From: Typha latifolia
Taxonomy: Eukaryota > Streptophyta > Magnoliopsida > Poales > Typhaceae
Direction of reading: 5' to 3'
Assembly (NCBI GenBank): GCA_019914945.1
Contig: CM034100.1
Location: 8,877,096-8,941,095, forward strand
Length of the DNA: 64,000 nt
This document shows, in pieces, positions 32,068 to 45,640 of this stretch; within the stretch, counting starts at the first letter, position 1, and every line of letters starts with the position of its first letter. The notes beneath the pieces were generated by a model. That model did not search any database and was not told the DNA's origin. It saw only the letters and a list, made by a program, of their open reading frames with translations. Made by a program: the position numbers and the translations under genes.

Positions 32068-35000
32068 CTCCAACTCCCATGTAGCCTCATCAGATGGCTT
32101 GCCAAGCCACTCAACTAGAATCTCTATCTCCAATCTCGTACCATGTCATCGTCGGCATCTAGCAAGTACACGAACTAGCTCAACGATCTCTATCTTGTCT
32201 AATGGCTCTGGTAGAACTAATCCAACGACCTCATGATCTCCAATCCGCTCCTTCAGTAATGAAATATGGAAGACAGAATGCACTCTCGACTCCTCCGGTA
32301 GCTTTAAATGATATGCAACCGGACTGATACGCTCTAACAATCGAAATGGACCAAAGTAGCGATATGCTAACTTTTGGTTATGCGTCGGACCCAAGGTCAC
32401 CCGTCGATACGGTTCTACCCTCACAAACACCCAATTGCCGATGTCGAACTCCTACTCCCTATGACTACGATCATATACTTGCTTCATGTAGTTTTGCGCA
32501 AGTTTAAGATAGGCTCGCAACCTCCTTAATGTGACGTCTCTATCCATCAAGGCTAAGTCCACCTCCGTCCTATCTGTCGATGCCACTAGATCATAAGCGC
32601 ATAACGTCGGAGTCGTGCGTCCATACACCACCTCAAATAGAGTCATGCCAATGCTGCTATGGTAGGCGGTGTTGTAGGACCACTCCGCCTGTGGTAAAAA
32701 CTCCAACCATTGTCTCGGCATCTCTCCAACAAAGCACCTCAAGTACTACTCAATGCCTCGATTGACCACCTCAATTTAGCCGTCCATTTGTGAATGGTAG
32801 GCCGAACTGAAGTTCAAGTGAGTCCCTTGCAATCTAAAAAAATCCGTCCAAAAGTCACTCATAAATACATGGTCATGATCCGAGATAATTGTGCGTGACA
32901 TGCCATGTAACCGAACAACATCTCTAATAAAAATTTCAGCCACCAAATTGGCTGAAAACGGATGCGACAATCACGAATAGTGCACATACTTGCTCAATAT
33001 GTCAATCACCACAAAGATTACGGATTAACCACGTACTAGTCGAAGACCCACTATGAAGTCCATAGGAATGTCTTCCCAAACACGGTCTGGTATAGGTAAA
33101 GGTTGTAATAATCCGACCGGTTTCAATGTGGTTGCCTTTGCCCTTTTACAAACTTCGCAAGCATAGACAAAACTCCTCACATCCCGCCTCAATCCTGGCC
33201 ATGTGCAACTCTGAGATATCCTCCTATAAGTCCTCAAGACACCCTCATTACCAGCCTTTGTAGTTTGGTGGAAATGCTCCAACAATTTCTACCGCAATCT
33301 TTCCTTTGCGGGCACCCGAATACATCTGCGGTCCAGCAGCAAACCGCCTCGATTCTCCAACATGGGATGGCACTCCGGATCATCCATCACCTCCTACAAC
33401 AATCTCAAAATATCTTTGTCAGATGTACATGCATATCTCAGCTCGTCAAGGAAGGGAAAGGTAGGAGAAGAATAGGCTACAAGCTTAGCGGTATCGGGTT
33501 GGCGCGATAGTGCATCCGCCGCTCTATTTTTTATTCCCTTCTTGTATTGTATTTCATAATCATACCCCAATAATTTTATGACCCATCTCTGCTGTGCCGG
33601 AGTGTGTATGCGCTGTCCCATATAGCATGGAAGACTCCTTCGATCGGTTCATATAATGAATCGTCTACCAATCAAATAAGGCCTCCACTTTGTTACTGCA
33701 TATAGAATTGCCAACATCTCCCTCTCATAAGTCGATAATTACTGAGATTTTTGAGATAAAGCTTTGCTAAGGTAGGCAATGGGACATCCTCCTTGCATTA
33801 GTATAGCTCCTATGCCAACTCCCAACGCATCACATTCCATAATGAACTCTTTGGTGAAGTTTGGTAGCGTTAGAACCGGCGCCGTCATCATTGCTGTTTT
33901 CAGTTTTTCAAAGGCTATAGTGGCTTTATCCATATATCAAAAAGAGTCCTTCTTCAACAAAGAAGTGAGAGGAGCAGCGATCTTACCATATCCGGTGCTT
34001 AAACGACGATAGTATCCGGTCAGCCCCAAAAGTCCTCTCAATTCGGTGGTAGTAGTACAAATAGGCCAAGCGGTCATGCATGCAACCTCTTGAGGATCCG
34101 CCGCTACACCATCCGCTGAAATAATGTGGCCTAAATACTCCACTTGTGGTACTCCCCATAGGCACTTGGACTTCTTGATCTTCAATTAGTTTTGCTTCGA
34201 CAAATTCACACATCCTCCAAATACCTCTAATTCTCCAATTCGGTCCTGCTATACACCAAAATGTCGCCAAAGATTAGCAAGACATACCTTCGCAATAGAG
34301 GTCAAAATATATCATTCATGGGGCTTTGAAAGGTAGCTGAAGCATTGGTGAGACCAAAAGGCATCACCCGAAAATGTGCACATCCACCGGGTGAACTCTA
34401 ATTTGGTGATACCCGACCCTCAAGTCAAGCTTGCTGAATATAGTCACCCTTGCAAGCTCGACTAGCAACCCCTCAATAACTGGAATAGGATACAGGTCCT
34501 TGACGGTAATAGCATTTAGTGCCCGATAGTCAACACAAAAATGCTATGTCCCGTCCTTTTTCTGCACCAATAGCACGGGGGATGAGTATGAGCTATGACT
34601 TGGTTAAATCTAGCCTTGCTTCTACATCTCGGCTACCATCTTTGAGATAACTTCTTTTTGCACGTGTGGATACCAATATTGCCTCACGTTCGCCGGTGCA
34701 GCCTCGGGTACAATCTCTAAGCGATGGTCCGCCGCTCTCCTCGGTGGCAACTCTAGTGGCTCCTCAAACGGTCTAGAAAAGTTATCTAATAAATTAGACA
34801 ATTCAATAGTAGTACCTTAACTCGTTTGAGGCTCCTCTCCTACTGGTCCTAACTAAAGAAGATAGGCCAAATCATATGCACAAGGCAGCTCCACCATAGG
34901 CTGCATCGTAGGAACCGGTGAAAATCGAACGCCATCAAACCGCACATCTTTGTTTTCTTGTTTAAATTTCATCCACATGCTTCATAAATCAAATATGACG

Positions 35001-35092
35001 GGCCCCAAGCTTTGTAACCACTAAGTACTAAGGACAATGTCCGCTCCTTGCACCCGTATATCGACCCGACGACACAAGCTCTCCGCCTTAGG
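32068..35092 (-). pseudogene. Family A pol: RT, RNase H, integrase and chromodomain tail
   Basis: In minus-strand order: protease-RT linker and RT start (35092-34600), RT palm and thumb (34600-34190, broken; 34185-33937 gives '[17 protein letters not shown]' and '[14 protein letters not shown]'), RNase H (33933-33394, 'LVAYLSKALSQKSQ'-type and 'ELRYACTSDKDILRLL'), HHCC zinc region and integrase ('HFHQTTKAGNEGVLRTYRRISQSCTWPGLRRD', 33285-33025; '[30 protein letters not shown]', 32970-32776; 'VGEMPRQWLEFLPQAEWSYNTAYHSSIGMTLFEVVYGR', 32742-32452), then the tail (32430-32146, 'YFGPFRLLERISPVAYHLKLPEESRVHSVFHISLL'). The RT catalytic loop is destroyed. Many stops. The most complete family A pol in minus orientation. 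Confidence 0.88.
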
Positions 35093-35960
35093 GGCATGTT
35101 CCAAACATTGCTAAATAAAGTTGATGCAATTCAAAAGGATCACAATGATTTCAAGGAATATGTCATGAACCGATTTGGTTCGTCATCTGCTCGACGACGA
35201 TCGGAGCTTCAAAAAGGACCAACGGTGGGACCTCATCTAACCGATACCCCACAGGTCTAGGTGCGTTATGTTAGTGTCAATGATCCCCTCTTACCTATGC
35301 CTACACATCATCCCCCACCTCCATTACAAAACCCAAGACCGGCAATGGTGGAACCCGAGAGGCGTGCGGCACTAGTGCGCTTCGTCGATGAGGAGGATTG
35401 GCACTTTGAGGATGAGGTTGATCCCTTTGGAGATGGTGATGGACGTGCTCGAGGATTTATAGAAGGTGATCAACATAAACAAAGGTTTAGATCTAAATCA
35501 ATGATCTTTCGCGAACCTGACAATGCTATTCAGGGAAGAACCGCACGCTTGGACTTTCCAAATTCCAAGGTGGTGATACAATGGATTAGGTGTTTCAAAA
35601 TGAATAATATTTTGATTGTCAAGGTATTACAAAAAATGCAAAGGTCTAGATGACAAGCTTTCACCTCCAAGGAATGACATTGCAATGGTATAGATCGATT
35701 ATTCATGGTGGAGGATTTACCGGATGCGATGATTTTTGTAGGAGGATTACATACAGATTTGGGAGAGTGGCATATGAAGATTTTACTGCCACATTAAGCA
35801 AGCTGGTTCAGAGGACGACCGTATTTGAGTACTAAGCTAAGTTTGAAAGAGTTAGTAGTCGTTGAGAGCCACCTTGGCCCGAACCGATAGTGATGAGCAT
35901 ATTTATTTTAGGGCTGCGAGAGGAGATACAAGCAGATGTTCGTGCTCTATGTCCTACAAC
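35093..35960 (+). pseudogene. Family A gag, cut by a family B LTR
   Basis: It opens with 'LRGMFQTLLNKVDAIQKDHNDFKEYVMNRF' (35090-35190), then the Pro-rich linker and acidic stretch ('EEDWHFEDEVDPFGDGDGRARGF'), and a frameshifted core ('MTSFHLQGMTLQWYRSIIHGGGFTGCDDFCRRITYRFGRVAYEDF', 35650-35835). It ends in 'EIQADVRALCPTT' at 35960, where a reversed B LTR begins. It starts next to minus-strand protease sequence, an inversion junction. Confidence 0.82.
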
Positions 35961-37030
35961 TGTAACTTCCCCGTCGAACACGGGCACGTGCACACCCACG
36001 CGCTCACAAGGCACCCGCGGCGCACATGACAAGTCGGGCGGGGCCCGTCACGTATAGATACTCTCCTGTGCACATATAATCATGACATCATCAAATAAAA
36101 TATGCTAACATATCCATGATCACATAATCCATCACCAGATAAATCATACTATTAACCAAATAAAACTGTTAACATATGAATATCCCCGTCCACAATAATA
36201 TACATTAAACCACTATATAATCTAATAGAACCTACACAGGCCACAACAAACCATCAATATACAACTAAAACGACTAATACAAGGATACGCCATGATTCAA
36301 CCTGTATCATACAAATCATTGTCTCATACAAAAGAGTACAAATATTAAATACTAGTATAACTCAATTTCTATACTAGCTAGGTTTTTAATTATAAATAAA
36401 AATAAAAATAAAAATATAGATGAAAACCTAACTATAATTATATCTTGATTAATAAGAGATTCTTTATAAATTAAAAAATATATACATAACCCTAGTATTT
36501 TATTTGTTACAAAAATAACAATATATAATAAAGTAATAGAATTACTTAAAATGTATATCATAAGAATATTAGAATATAAATCTAATAATTATAATTTACA
36601 AATCTATTTATTAATCTAATATACATATAAGTAAATAAATAAATAAATATAAGTATTACCTATATTTATGTGTAATAGTTTATAACTTAATTAATCATCA
36701 ATAAACTTTAATTAATAATAATCATAATGATGAATATGTATTATTATTAAAATAAATAATGTCTAAATCTATTTTTATTAATTAAGATAGAAATACCTAA
36801 ATAAATAAATAATAAAATTAACAAGAATAATAGATCACTAGTACTAGTGCTGGGCTTGGCCCAACACTGTTGTAGAAAAATAAGAAGAGAAGAAACAGCT
36901 GAGGAAGAAGAAGAAGAAAAGAAGAAAGAAGAAGGAAGAAGAAGAAGAGAAGAGAAGAAGGGAAGAAAGAGGAGGGAGGTGCGGACCTGGGCTGGCGTGG
37001 AGGGCATTGGCAGCTCGTGGAGGTGGCTGC
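35961..37030 (-). mobile_element. Family B LTR, truncated copy
   Basis: It starts TGTAACTTCCC on the plus strand (complement of the LTR end). It jumps at about 36375 from the 3' part into the AT-rich block, then passes the hairpin (36846-36868) and a GAA/GGA-rich section. It stops at about 37030 before the LTR's natural start. The jump in the middle is a deletion relative to 37156-39830. Confidence 0.75.
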
Positions 37031-37155
37031 GGCGGCGATAGGTTGGGGCCCGTCACGCATCGATACTCTCCTGTGCACATATAATCATGAAACCTAAGCT
37101 ATACTTGATGGTTTGCCAGATCATCCTTAAACCTAAGCTATGATACCACCTGAAT
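37031..37155 (-). mobile_element. Stub of family B internal region with PBS
   Basis: The minus strand carries a PBS variant, TGGTATCATAGC (37148-37137), followed by about 50 bp of leader. It then joins family B LTR sequence. The word 'aaacctaagcta' occurs twice (about 37090 and 37129), which may mark the deletion junction. Almost the whole internal region is missing. Confidence 0.6.
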
Positions 37156-39830
37156 TATAACGCCCCCACCCGGCACAGACACGTGCACGCCCACGCGCCC
37201 ACACGGCACGCGCGGCGCACGTGATAAGTCGGGCGGGGCCCGTCACGCATAGATACTCTCCTGTGCACATATAATCATGACATCATCAAATAAAATATGC
37301 TAACCTATCTATGATCACATAATCCATCACCAGATAAATCATACTATTAACCAAATAAAATTGTTAACATATGAATGTCCCCGTCCCCGTTCACAATAAT
37401 ATACATTAAACCACTACATAATCTGGTAGGACCCACACAGGCCACAACAAACTATCAAGATATAACTAAAAGGGCTAATACAAGGGTACGCCATGATTCG
37501 ACCTGTATCATTCAGATTATCATCTAATACAAAAGAGTACAAATATCAAATACCGGTACAACTCAATTTCTATATAAACTATCATCTATACTGTCTCGCA
37601 TCTATAGCTTACCTCATCTTTGCTCTAAAATATCTCATTAGGGTATCTCAAGGCGATATCACGTACCATAATATCTATAGGGGTTAAAAAGAAAGAAATA
37701 AATAGAGTCATGAGCAAAAGGCTCAGTGAATAGACCTTACCCCGAATCAATGATGCCAAACAGAGAGTAGATCATGTACTGGATAATATGAATCAATAAG
37801 AGCATCATGTCATAAATTATTATATGAATGTATCCTCAATAATATATAAATTAATCCTGGACAATGAGTAAACAAATCTCCATGTCATACTATCATCATA
37901 ACTTTCTCTCAAATATGACACATAATGCATGGTGACCATGACCATGCTATGGTATCAAATGCAACTATATATGATGTATATTGACCATTTGATAATCAGG
38001 TAATCAAATGATAATGAAATCATATGCATTTCTCAACATCACAATCATCACCGACATCTTTGTATAATATCATCATACTAGACCACTATGCATAGTCAAC
38101 ACATTCTACCCGGTCTCAACATCATGTCCAAAGGCTCAAAGCATACTCCGCGACCTGCAAGAGTATCTCAAATATAATCATACCCCGCCACCTGATAGGG
38201 TATCAACATCCATTCAGACCGGGTACCCACATAGTTGATAGAAACCTCATGAGGATAACTCGCTACATATGCCCTGACGAATGACATGTGTCCGATAGTC
38301 TGTGCGCACAGACTCAACTGACCTCGGACATGGGCCATGAGATATCGCATATCAGCGACCATAATCATCACTCCAGGCACCCCTAACCCTAGCGCCTACT
38401 CGGGTATCCTAATGCTCTCTATCAACTACCCTATCAATCATATTTCATGCTTTCCTTCTAAATACCAGATCACATGCATATATCCAGTACGATAACGAGT
38501 CAATGCATTGCAAGAATTTAGGTGGAACAGGAATCAAGAGAAAAATGATGCAATGTAGACTCCAACCATGTATCTAACACATGCATACTCCTACTAGTCT
38601 ATCACATGCACACTCATACTAGAAATCACTCCGACACATAGTCATAACCGTATAATCATCTCTAATCATCTCTATTTATCATCACCATACTCATATCCAA
38701 GATTAGCCTAATTCTATGGATGATAAAATATGCTTGACTATAATCATCTCTAGATAAAGACTACTCACCACCACTACAAATACCAAACAACCACTCGTTC
38801 ACGTTGCTACGACAATGATCAAACCTCGATAGCTAAGTCCACGGGACCTTGAACAGAGGGGTCAGAATCTGAAATTATTTAAGTAGTATGATGTTAGCCA
38901 TTTATCTAATTAAAATTTGTTCATGTAATATATGATGATTTAGAAGGTTTTAGAATTTCTACTTATCTTTATAACTAGCTAGGTTTTTAATTACGGATAA
39001 AAATAAAAATAAAAATATAGATGAAAACCTAACTATAATTATATCTTGATTAATTAGAGATTACTTTATAAATTAATAAATAAATACATAAGACTAGTAT
39101 TTTATTTGTTACAAAAATAACAATATATAATAAATTAATAGAATTACTTAAATTGTATATCATAAGAATATTAGAGTATAAATCTAATAATTATAATTTA
39201 CAAATCTATCTATTAATCTAATATACATATAAGTAAATAAATAAATAAATATAAGTATTACCTATATTTATGTGTAATAGTTTATACCTTAATTAATCAT
39301 CAATAAACTTTAATTAATAATAATCATAATGATGAATATGTATTATTATTAAAATAAATAATGTCTAAATCTATTTGTATTAATTAAGACAGAAATACCT
39401 AAATAAATAAATAATAAAATTAAAAATAATAATGGATCACTAGTATTAGTGCTGGGCCGAGCCTAGCACTGTTGCAGAAAAATAAGAAAAGAAGCAGTTA
39501 AGGAAGAAGAAGAAGAAGAAACGAAGAAGAAAGAAGAAGGAAGAAGAAGAAGAGAAGGGAAGGAAGAGGAGGGAGCTGCGGACCCGGGCCAGCGGGGAGG
39601 GCACCGACAGCTGGTGGCCAGCCAGCTACCGGCCTCTCGTCGGCGGCTCAGCTCCGACGGGCCCGAGCCCAAAGTAAGAAAAAGAGAAAGAGAGAGAGAG
39701 ATAGTGAGAGAGAGAGAGAAAGAAGAAGAGAGAAGAAGAGAGAGAAGGAGAAAGAGCTCACCGGCGCTCGTGGAGGTAGTGGCGGCGACGAAAGGCCGGC
39801 CTCAGCGAGAGAGAGAGAGAGAGAGAGAGA
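37156..39830 (-). mobile_element. Family B LTR, near full length
   Basis: It starts with a mutated terminus, TATAACG in place of TGTAACG, next to the PBS stub. It runs through the common 3' part, the AT-rich block (38980-39440), the hairpin (39448-39470) and a (GA)-rich tract (39663-39830). It ends at a join to family A protease sequence. A short duplicated word, 'gatgccgaaccgac', lies at 39829 and 39859 across the join. Confidence 0.8.
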
Positions 39831-42127
39831 TGCCGAACCGACCATGGGATTGGGTTTGGATGCCGAACCGACTATGAGATTTGGATATTGTCCTTGGTAA
39901 TCAATGGTTACAGAGTTTGGGACCCATCATATTTGATTTCCGGAGCATGTGGATGAAATTTAAATAAGAAAACAAAGATGTGCTGCGTGATGGTGTTCGG
40001 TCTTCACCGATTTCTGCAATGCAGCCTATGGTGGGGCTGCCTTGTGCATATGATTTGGCTTATCTTCTTCAGTTAGTATCAGTAGGAGATGAATCTCAAA
40101 TGAGTTTAGGTATTATCATTGAATTGTCTAATTTATTATATAACATTTCTAGATAGTTTAAGGAGCAATAGGAGTTGCCATCGAGGAGAGCGGCGGACCA
40201 TCGCATAGAGATTGTACCCGAGGCTGCACCGGCAAACATGAAGCCATATCGGTATCCACATGTGCAAAAAGAAGTGATTTCCAAGATGGTAGCCCAGATG
40301 TTGGAGCAAGGTCTCATACAATTCAAGTCATAGCTCATACTTATCTCCCGTGTTATTGGTGCAAAAAAAAGAACGGACATGGCATTTTTGTGTCGACTAT
40401 TGGACACTAAATGTTATTACCACCAAGGACCGGTATCCTATTCTAATTATAGAGGAGCTGCTGGACGAGCTTGCAGGGGCAACTATATTCAACAATCTTA
40501 ACTTGAGGGCCGAGTATCATCGAATTAGAGTTCACCCAGCGGATGAGCACAAAAACTGCATTTTGGACTCGGACAGGCATTATGAGTTCCAAGTAATGCC
40601 TTTTGGTCTCACCAATGCTACAGCTACCTTTCAAGGCCTCATGTATTTCAGCCTCTCTTGCGAAGGTATGTCTTCGTAATTTTTGACAATATTTTGGTGT
40701 ATAGCAGGACCGAATTAGAGCATTGATGACATTTGGAGGATGTGCTGAATTTGTTGAAGCAAAATCAATTGAAGATCAAGAAGTCCAAGTACCTATGGGG
40801 AGTACCACAAGTAGAGTATTTAGGCCACATCATTTCAGCGGATGGTATAGCGGCGAATCCTCAAATGGTTGCATGCATGACCGCTTGGCCTATTTCTACT
40901 ACTACCATCGGATTGAGAGGATTTTTGGGGCTGACCGGATATTATCGCCGCTTCATCGCTGGGTATGGCAAGATCGCTCCTCTCACTTTTTTATTGAAAA
41001 ATGACTCTTTTAGATGGACGGATGAAGCCACTATAGCCTTTGAAAAACTAAAAACAACAATGATGACGACACCCATTCTAGCGCTACCGGACTTTACCAA
41101 ACAGTTCATTGTGGAATGTGATGCGTGGGTGTTAGCATAAGAGTAGTACTAATGCAAGGAGGATGTCTCATTGCCTATCGTAGCAAGGCTTTATCTCAAA
41201 AATCTCAGCAATTATCGACTTATGAGAGAGAGATGTTGGCAATTCTGCATGCGGTGACAAAGTGGAGGCCTTATTTGATCGGTAGGCAATTCATTATTCG
41301 AACCGATCAAAGGATTCTTCCATACTTTATGGGACATCGCATACATACTCCGGCATAGCAGAGATGGGTTACAAAATTGTTAGGGTATAATTATGAAATC
41401 CAATACAAGAAGGGAACGAAAAATAGAGCGGTGGATGCACTATCGCGCCAACTTAATACCGCCGAGCTTGCATCCTAATCTTCTCCTACCTATCCCTCCC
41501 TTGACGTGCTGAGATATGCATGTACATCTGACCAAGATATTTTGAGATTGTTGCAGGACGCCATCTAGAGTTGGAAAACTGAGGCAATTTGCTGTTGGAC
41601 CGTGGATGCATTCAGCTGCCCACAAATGATGGATTGCGGCAGAAATTATTGAAGCACTTCCACCAAACTCCAAAGGCTAGTCATGAGGGTGTCTTGAGGA
41701 CTTATAAGAGGATATCTCAGAGTTGCACATGGCTAAGATTGAGGCGGGATATGAGGAGTTTTGTTCGTGTTTGCGAAGTTTGTCCAAGGGCTAAGACAAC
41801 CACATTGAAACCGACCGAATTACTTCAGCCTTTATCTATACCGGACTATGTTTGGGAAGACGTTTCTATGGATTTCATAGAGGGTCTTCCGCTGGTATGT
41901 GGTTATTCCATTATCTTTGTGGTGGTTGACAGATTGAGCAAATATGTTCACTTTTCGGCATTGACTAATCCGTTTTCAACCAAGTTGGTGGTTAAAATTT
42001 TTGTTAGAGATGTCGCTTGGTTACATGGCATGCCACGCACGATTGTTTCGAATCGTGATCATCTATATATGTGCGACTTTTGAATGGAGTTTTTTATATT
42101 GTTGGGGACTCGATTAAACTTTAGTTT
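39831..42127 (+). pseudogene. Family A pol: protease end, RT, RNase H, integrase start
   Basis: After the protease tail ('DAEPTM.F') it encodes the linker and RT ('KPYRYPHVQKEVISKMVAQMLEQGLIQ', near 40235-40325; 40350-40679 with '[42 protein letters not shown]' and '[18 protein letters not shown]'). The catalytic loop reads IFDNILVYS (40678-40704): the second Asp of the family's DD pair is Asn. Thumb and connection follow (40733-41140), then RNase H (41125-41460, 'LSTYEREMLAILHAVTKWRPYLIGRQFIIRTDQ'), the HHCC zinc region and integrase up to the second catalytic Asp (41589-42083). A TGA at 42081-42083 replaces a Trp codon, then the frame continues to 42127. There it is split by a solo LTR and resumes at 44783. 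Frameshifts and stops elsewhere make it inactive. Confidence 0.9.
42123..42127 (+). repeat. Left target-site duplication, AGTTT
   Basis: AGTTT lies directly before TGCAACAATC and is repeated at 44783-44787 after the LTR's terminal CA. Confidence 0.9.
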
Positions 42128-44782
42128 TGCAACAATCCAACCTTTAAAAAAAATTAATTAATTTTGGGCACGACGTGGCCAGCCACACTGTGGCCGGCCT
42201 CGTGCCCATGCAAGTTGCTCATGCAGCTTGCGTGGTGGGGCGCCACGCGTCCACTACCGCTGTCGCAGCCAATTGGCTGCGACCAGCTGACCTCGACGGG
42301 CCCCAGCGCCGCCGCAGCCCCTCATCCACCACCTTCCCTCTCTCTCTTTAAATCTCTCTCTAGCTCTATCTCTCTCTCGATCACTCTCTCTCTCAATCAC
42401 TCTCTCACTCTACTCTCTCTTGCACTCTTTCCTCTCCTCGTTGCCAATGTCGGCCTGCCGCCACCTCCCCGAAGCCGCCACCGCCGGTGAGATCCCTCAT
42501 TCCCCATCTCTTTCCTTTTCTTCCTCTCTCTCTCTCTCTCTTTCTTGCTTGAGGTCGGGTGCCCTACCCGCCGGCCCGGGTCCGCAACCCCCTCCCTCAC
42601 CTTCTCTATCTTGTCTTCCTCTTCTCCTCCTCCTCTTCTTCTTCTTCTTCTTTCTTTCTTTCTTTCTTTCTTTTCCCCTTTCTTCCTGGGCTTCTTCTCC
42701 TTCTTTCTGCACAGTGCTGGGCTGATGGCAGAATTAATTAATTAATTAGTTATTTATTTTATTTATGTTATTTATTTAGGTATTTTTCTTCTTAATTAAT
42801 GCAAATAGATTATTTAGACATTAACTATTTTAATAATATTATATATTCTTCTATATAATTTTATTAATGATAATTTTTATAATTAATGATTAATTAGGTA
42901 TAAATATAGGTAATACTTATATTTATTTATTTATATGTCTATTATATTAAAATATAGATTTGTAAATTATAATTATTAGATTTATATTCTAATGCCCTCA
43001 TCATATATATTTTAAGTATTTCTATTAATTTTTTATATATGATTATTCTGTAACAAATAAAATACTAAGCTTATTTAGTTATTTATTTATTATTTTATCG
43101 AGTAAAGGCTGCATTGTCCCTAATTAATTAAGATAGTGTATGAATTATAAAATTAATTATAATTAGACCTTGTCTATACTTATAGTTATTTAGCCTTTTA
43201 TTTTATTTTATAATGATATATTTAGAAATACTCTCATATAAAAGGAAACATATCTCTTCTCCTTATGTTATAACTAACATTTTATGATAATAATATAATT
43301 ATAGTATTTGAATCGTATCTATAATATAGACCTAGTTATGTAATCAAAAATAAAGAGAAGTGATTCTAAACCTAATAAACTTTTATATTCTAATTGAATT
43401 AATTCTAATTAGATAAACGGCTAACATCATACTACTTAAATATTTTCAGATCCCGAACCCCCATATGTGAGACCCTTTGGACCCTAACGATGAGTTAATG
43501 TTTGACTGACGGACGTGAGAGATACGTGGTTTGTGTCTTCTAATCAGACTGTGAGTAGTCTTATCCCCTAGACACCTTTCTCAAATTATGATATATTATA
43601 TCTTATGTTCACGCATGTTTTAACCTCCAGTATGATTATATGACTTTATATAGAGATGATTTCAGTCAAGCATATTTTTATCATGTATTTGATTAGGCTG
43701 ATCTGAGATATGAGTACATTGATGATATATAGAGATGATTATACTGTTATTGTTTTACGTCAGAATGATCTCTATCATGAGTATACATGTGATAGACTAG
43801 CAAAAGTATACATGTGTTAGATACATGGTTAGAGTCGGTATTGCATCATTTTTCTCTTGGCTTCTTTACCACCTAAATTCTTGAGTTACATGATCTGTTA
43901 CAGTACTGGATATATGCATATGATTTATCATGTATAGGAAATCATAAAAATACATGTGTATGTGATATGATGTGATATGATGTGATGGCTAGAATGGTAT
44001 CTGGTCCGGACTAGTACTAGACATACTCTTAGCATATGGCAGAATGTGCTGATAGCTGATGGTTGTACTCTTAGCATATGACAGGGTACCACTATCATTG
44101 ATATACCCCTGGTGTATGGCTGGGTATGCTCATACATTGCATTATACTGCTTTCGATTCATATTATTCCAGTATATGATTTACTCTTTGTTTGGTTTCAT
44201 TGATTCGGGGTAAGGTCTATTCATTGAGCCTTTTGCTGATGACTCTCCTTATTTTTTTTCTAACCCCCACAGATATTATGGTACGTGATACCAACTTGAG
44301 ATATCCTGATGAGATATTTTAGAGCAAAGATGAGGTGAGCTATAGATGCGAGACGGTATAGATGATAGTCTATATAGAAATTGAGTTATACAAGTATTTG
44401 ATATTTGTACTCTTTTGTATTAGATGATGATTTATATAATACAGGTCGAATCATGGCGTACTCTTGTATTAGTTATTTTAGTTGTATCTTGATGGTTTGT
44501 TGTGTGGCCTGTGTGGGTCCTGCTAGATTACGTAGTGGTCTAGTGTATATTATTGTGGACTTATATATTCATATGTTAACAGGTTTATTTGGTTTATAGT
44601 ATGATTTATGTGGCAGTGGATTATATGATCATGGATAGGTTAGTATGTTTTATTTGATGATGTCATGATTATATGTGCACAAGAGAGCATCTGTGTGTGA
44701 CGGGCCCCGTGCATCCTGTCGCGTGCGCCGCGCGTACTACCATGTAGTCGTGGGCATGCATGTGCCGAGCAGGGGCGTTACA
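42128..44782 (+). mobile_element. Complete family B solo LTR in family A integrase
   Basis: This 2655-bp LTR starts TGCAACAATCC and ends GGGGCGTTACA, with a five-base duplication AGTTT on both sides. Internal order: a GC-rich inverted repeat (42166-42207), CT-rich leader, T/C-rich tract, AT-rich block (42735-43440), a GATC-rich middle, a run of 'actcttagcatatgrcag' repeats (44026-44130) and the common 3' part. It is the reference copy for the family here. Only one LTR between duplications means the internal region was lost by LTR-LTR recombination. Confidence 0.93.
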
Positions 44783-45154
44783 AGTTTGGCCTACCATCCA
44801 CAGACGGATGGCAAAACTGAGGTTGTCAATCGAGGCATTGAGCAGTATTTGAGGTGCTATGTTGGAGAGATGCCGAGATGATGGTTGGAGTTCTTACCGT
44901 GGGTGGAGTTGTCTTATAACACCGCCTACAATAGCAGCATTGGCATGACTCCATTTGAGGTGGTGTATGGACGCACAGCTTCGGCATTACGTGCTTATGA
45001 TCCAGTGGCATCGGTAGATTGGATGGAGGTGGGACTTAGCGTTGATGGATAAAGACGCCACATTGAGGAGGTTGCGTGCTCATCTTAAACTTGCTCAAAA
45101 CCGCATGAAGCAAGTTTATGATCGCAGCCACATTAAGGGGAAAGCGTAGTGGGC
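44783..45154 (+). pseudogene. Family A integrase, catalytic Glu onward
   Basis: It continues the frame broken at 42127: '[32 protein letters not shown]' holds the catalytic Glu. It is followed by a stop, then 'LSYNTAYNSSIGMTPFEVVYGRT' and, after a frameshift, 'LRRLRAHLKLAQNRMKQVYDRSH'. The chromodomain tail is deleted: after the 'DRSH' block only about 25 bp separate it from the LTR at 45155. Confidence 0.85.
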
Positions 45155-45640
45155 TGATACACTTAGTTAGGATCTTTTTTTATTACATTAGTTGTTTATT
45201 TTCATTATAAAAAAATTCTAGTAGGTCGCATTTGAACACAGGTCAGGTCGCGTTCGAATGCCCTTGCGAACGCCTGCATTAGGTTCACAAATATAGAGAA
45301 CACATATTGTGCGTTCGAACGCGGTCGGGCGAGTTTGAACGCCCACGTTCGAATGCCTGCATCGCGTTCGCACATACAGAGAACGTCTTTTGTGCGTTCG
45401 AACGCGATCAACGGGAATCCTCAAGAATTAGGGTTATTTATTATTTTAGGACTTGTTGGCTAACCTCTATAAATATGTGGATGGCAGCCAAATTCATTAC
45501 GCTATTGGATTATTGATTTCTTGGCTACTATCATCTCTCTAGACTCTCTCCCTCCTCCTTCTTCACCATCCTTCCATCTCTACCGTTGGCAAGATTTCTC
45601 CTAACTTTAATCTCCCTCGACTATTGAAACACCCCTCTTT

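Noticed and set aside
43928..44161. Short peptide frame with repeated 'PYTRGISM' type words
   Set aside because: It is the translation of the LTR hairpin repeats; similar frames at 52835-53074 and 54533-54796 read the same repeats on the other strand.
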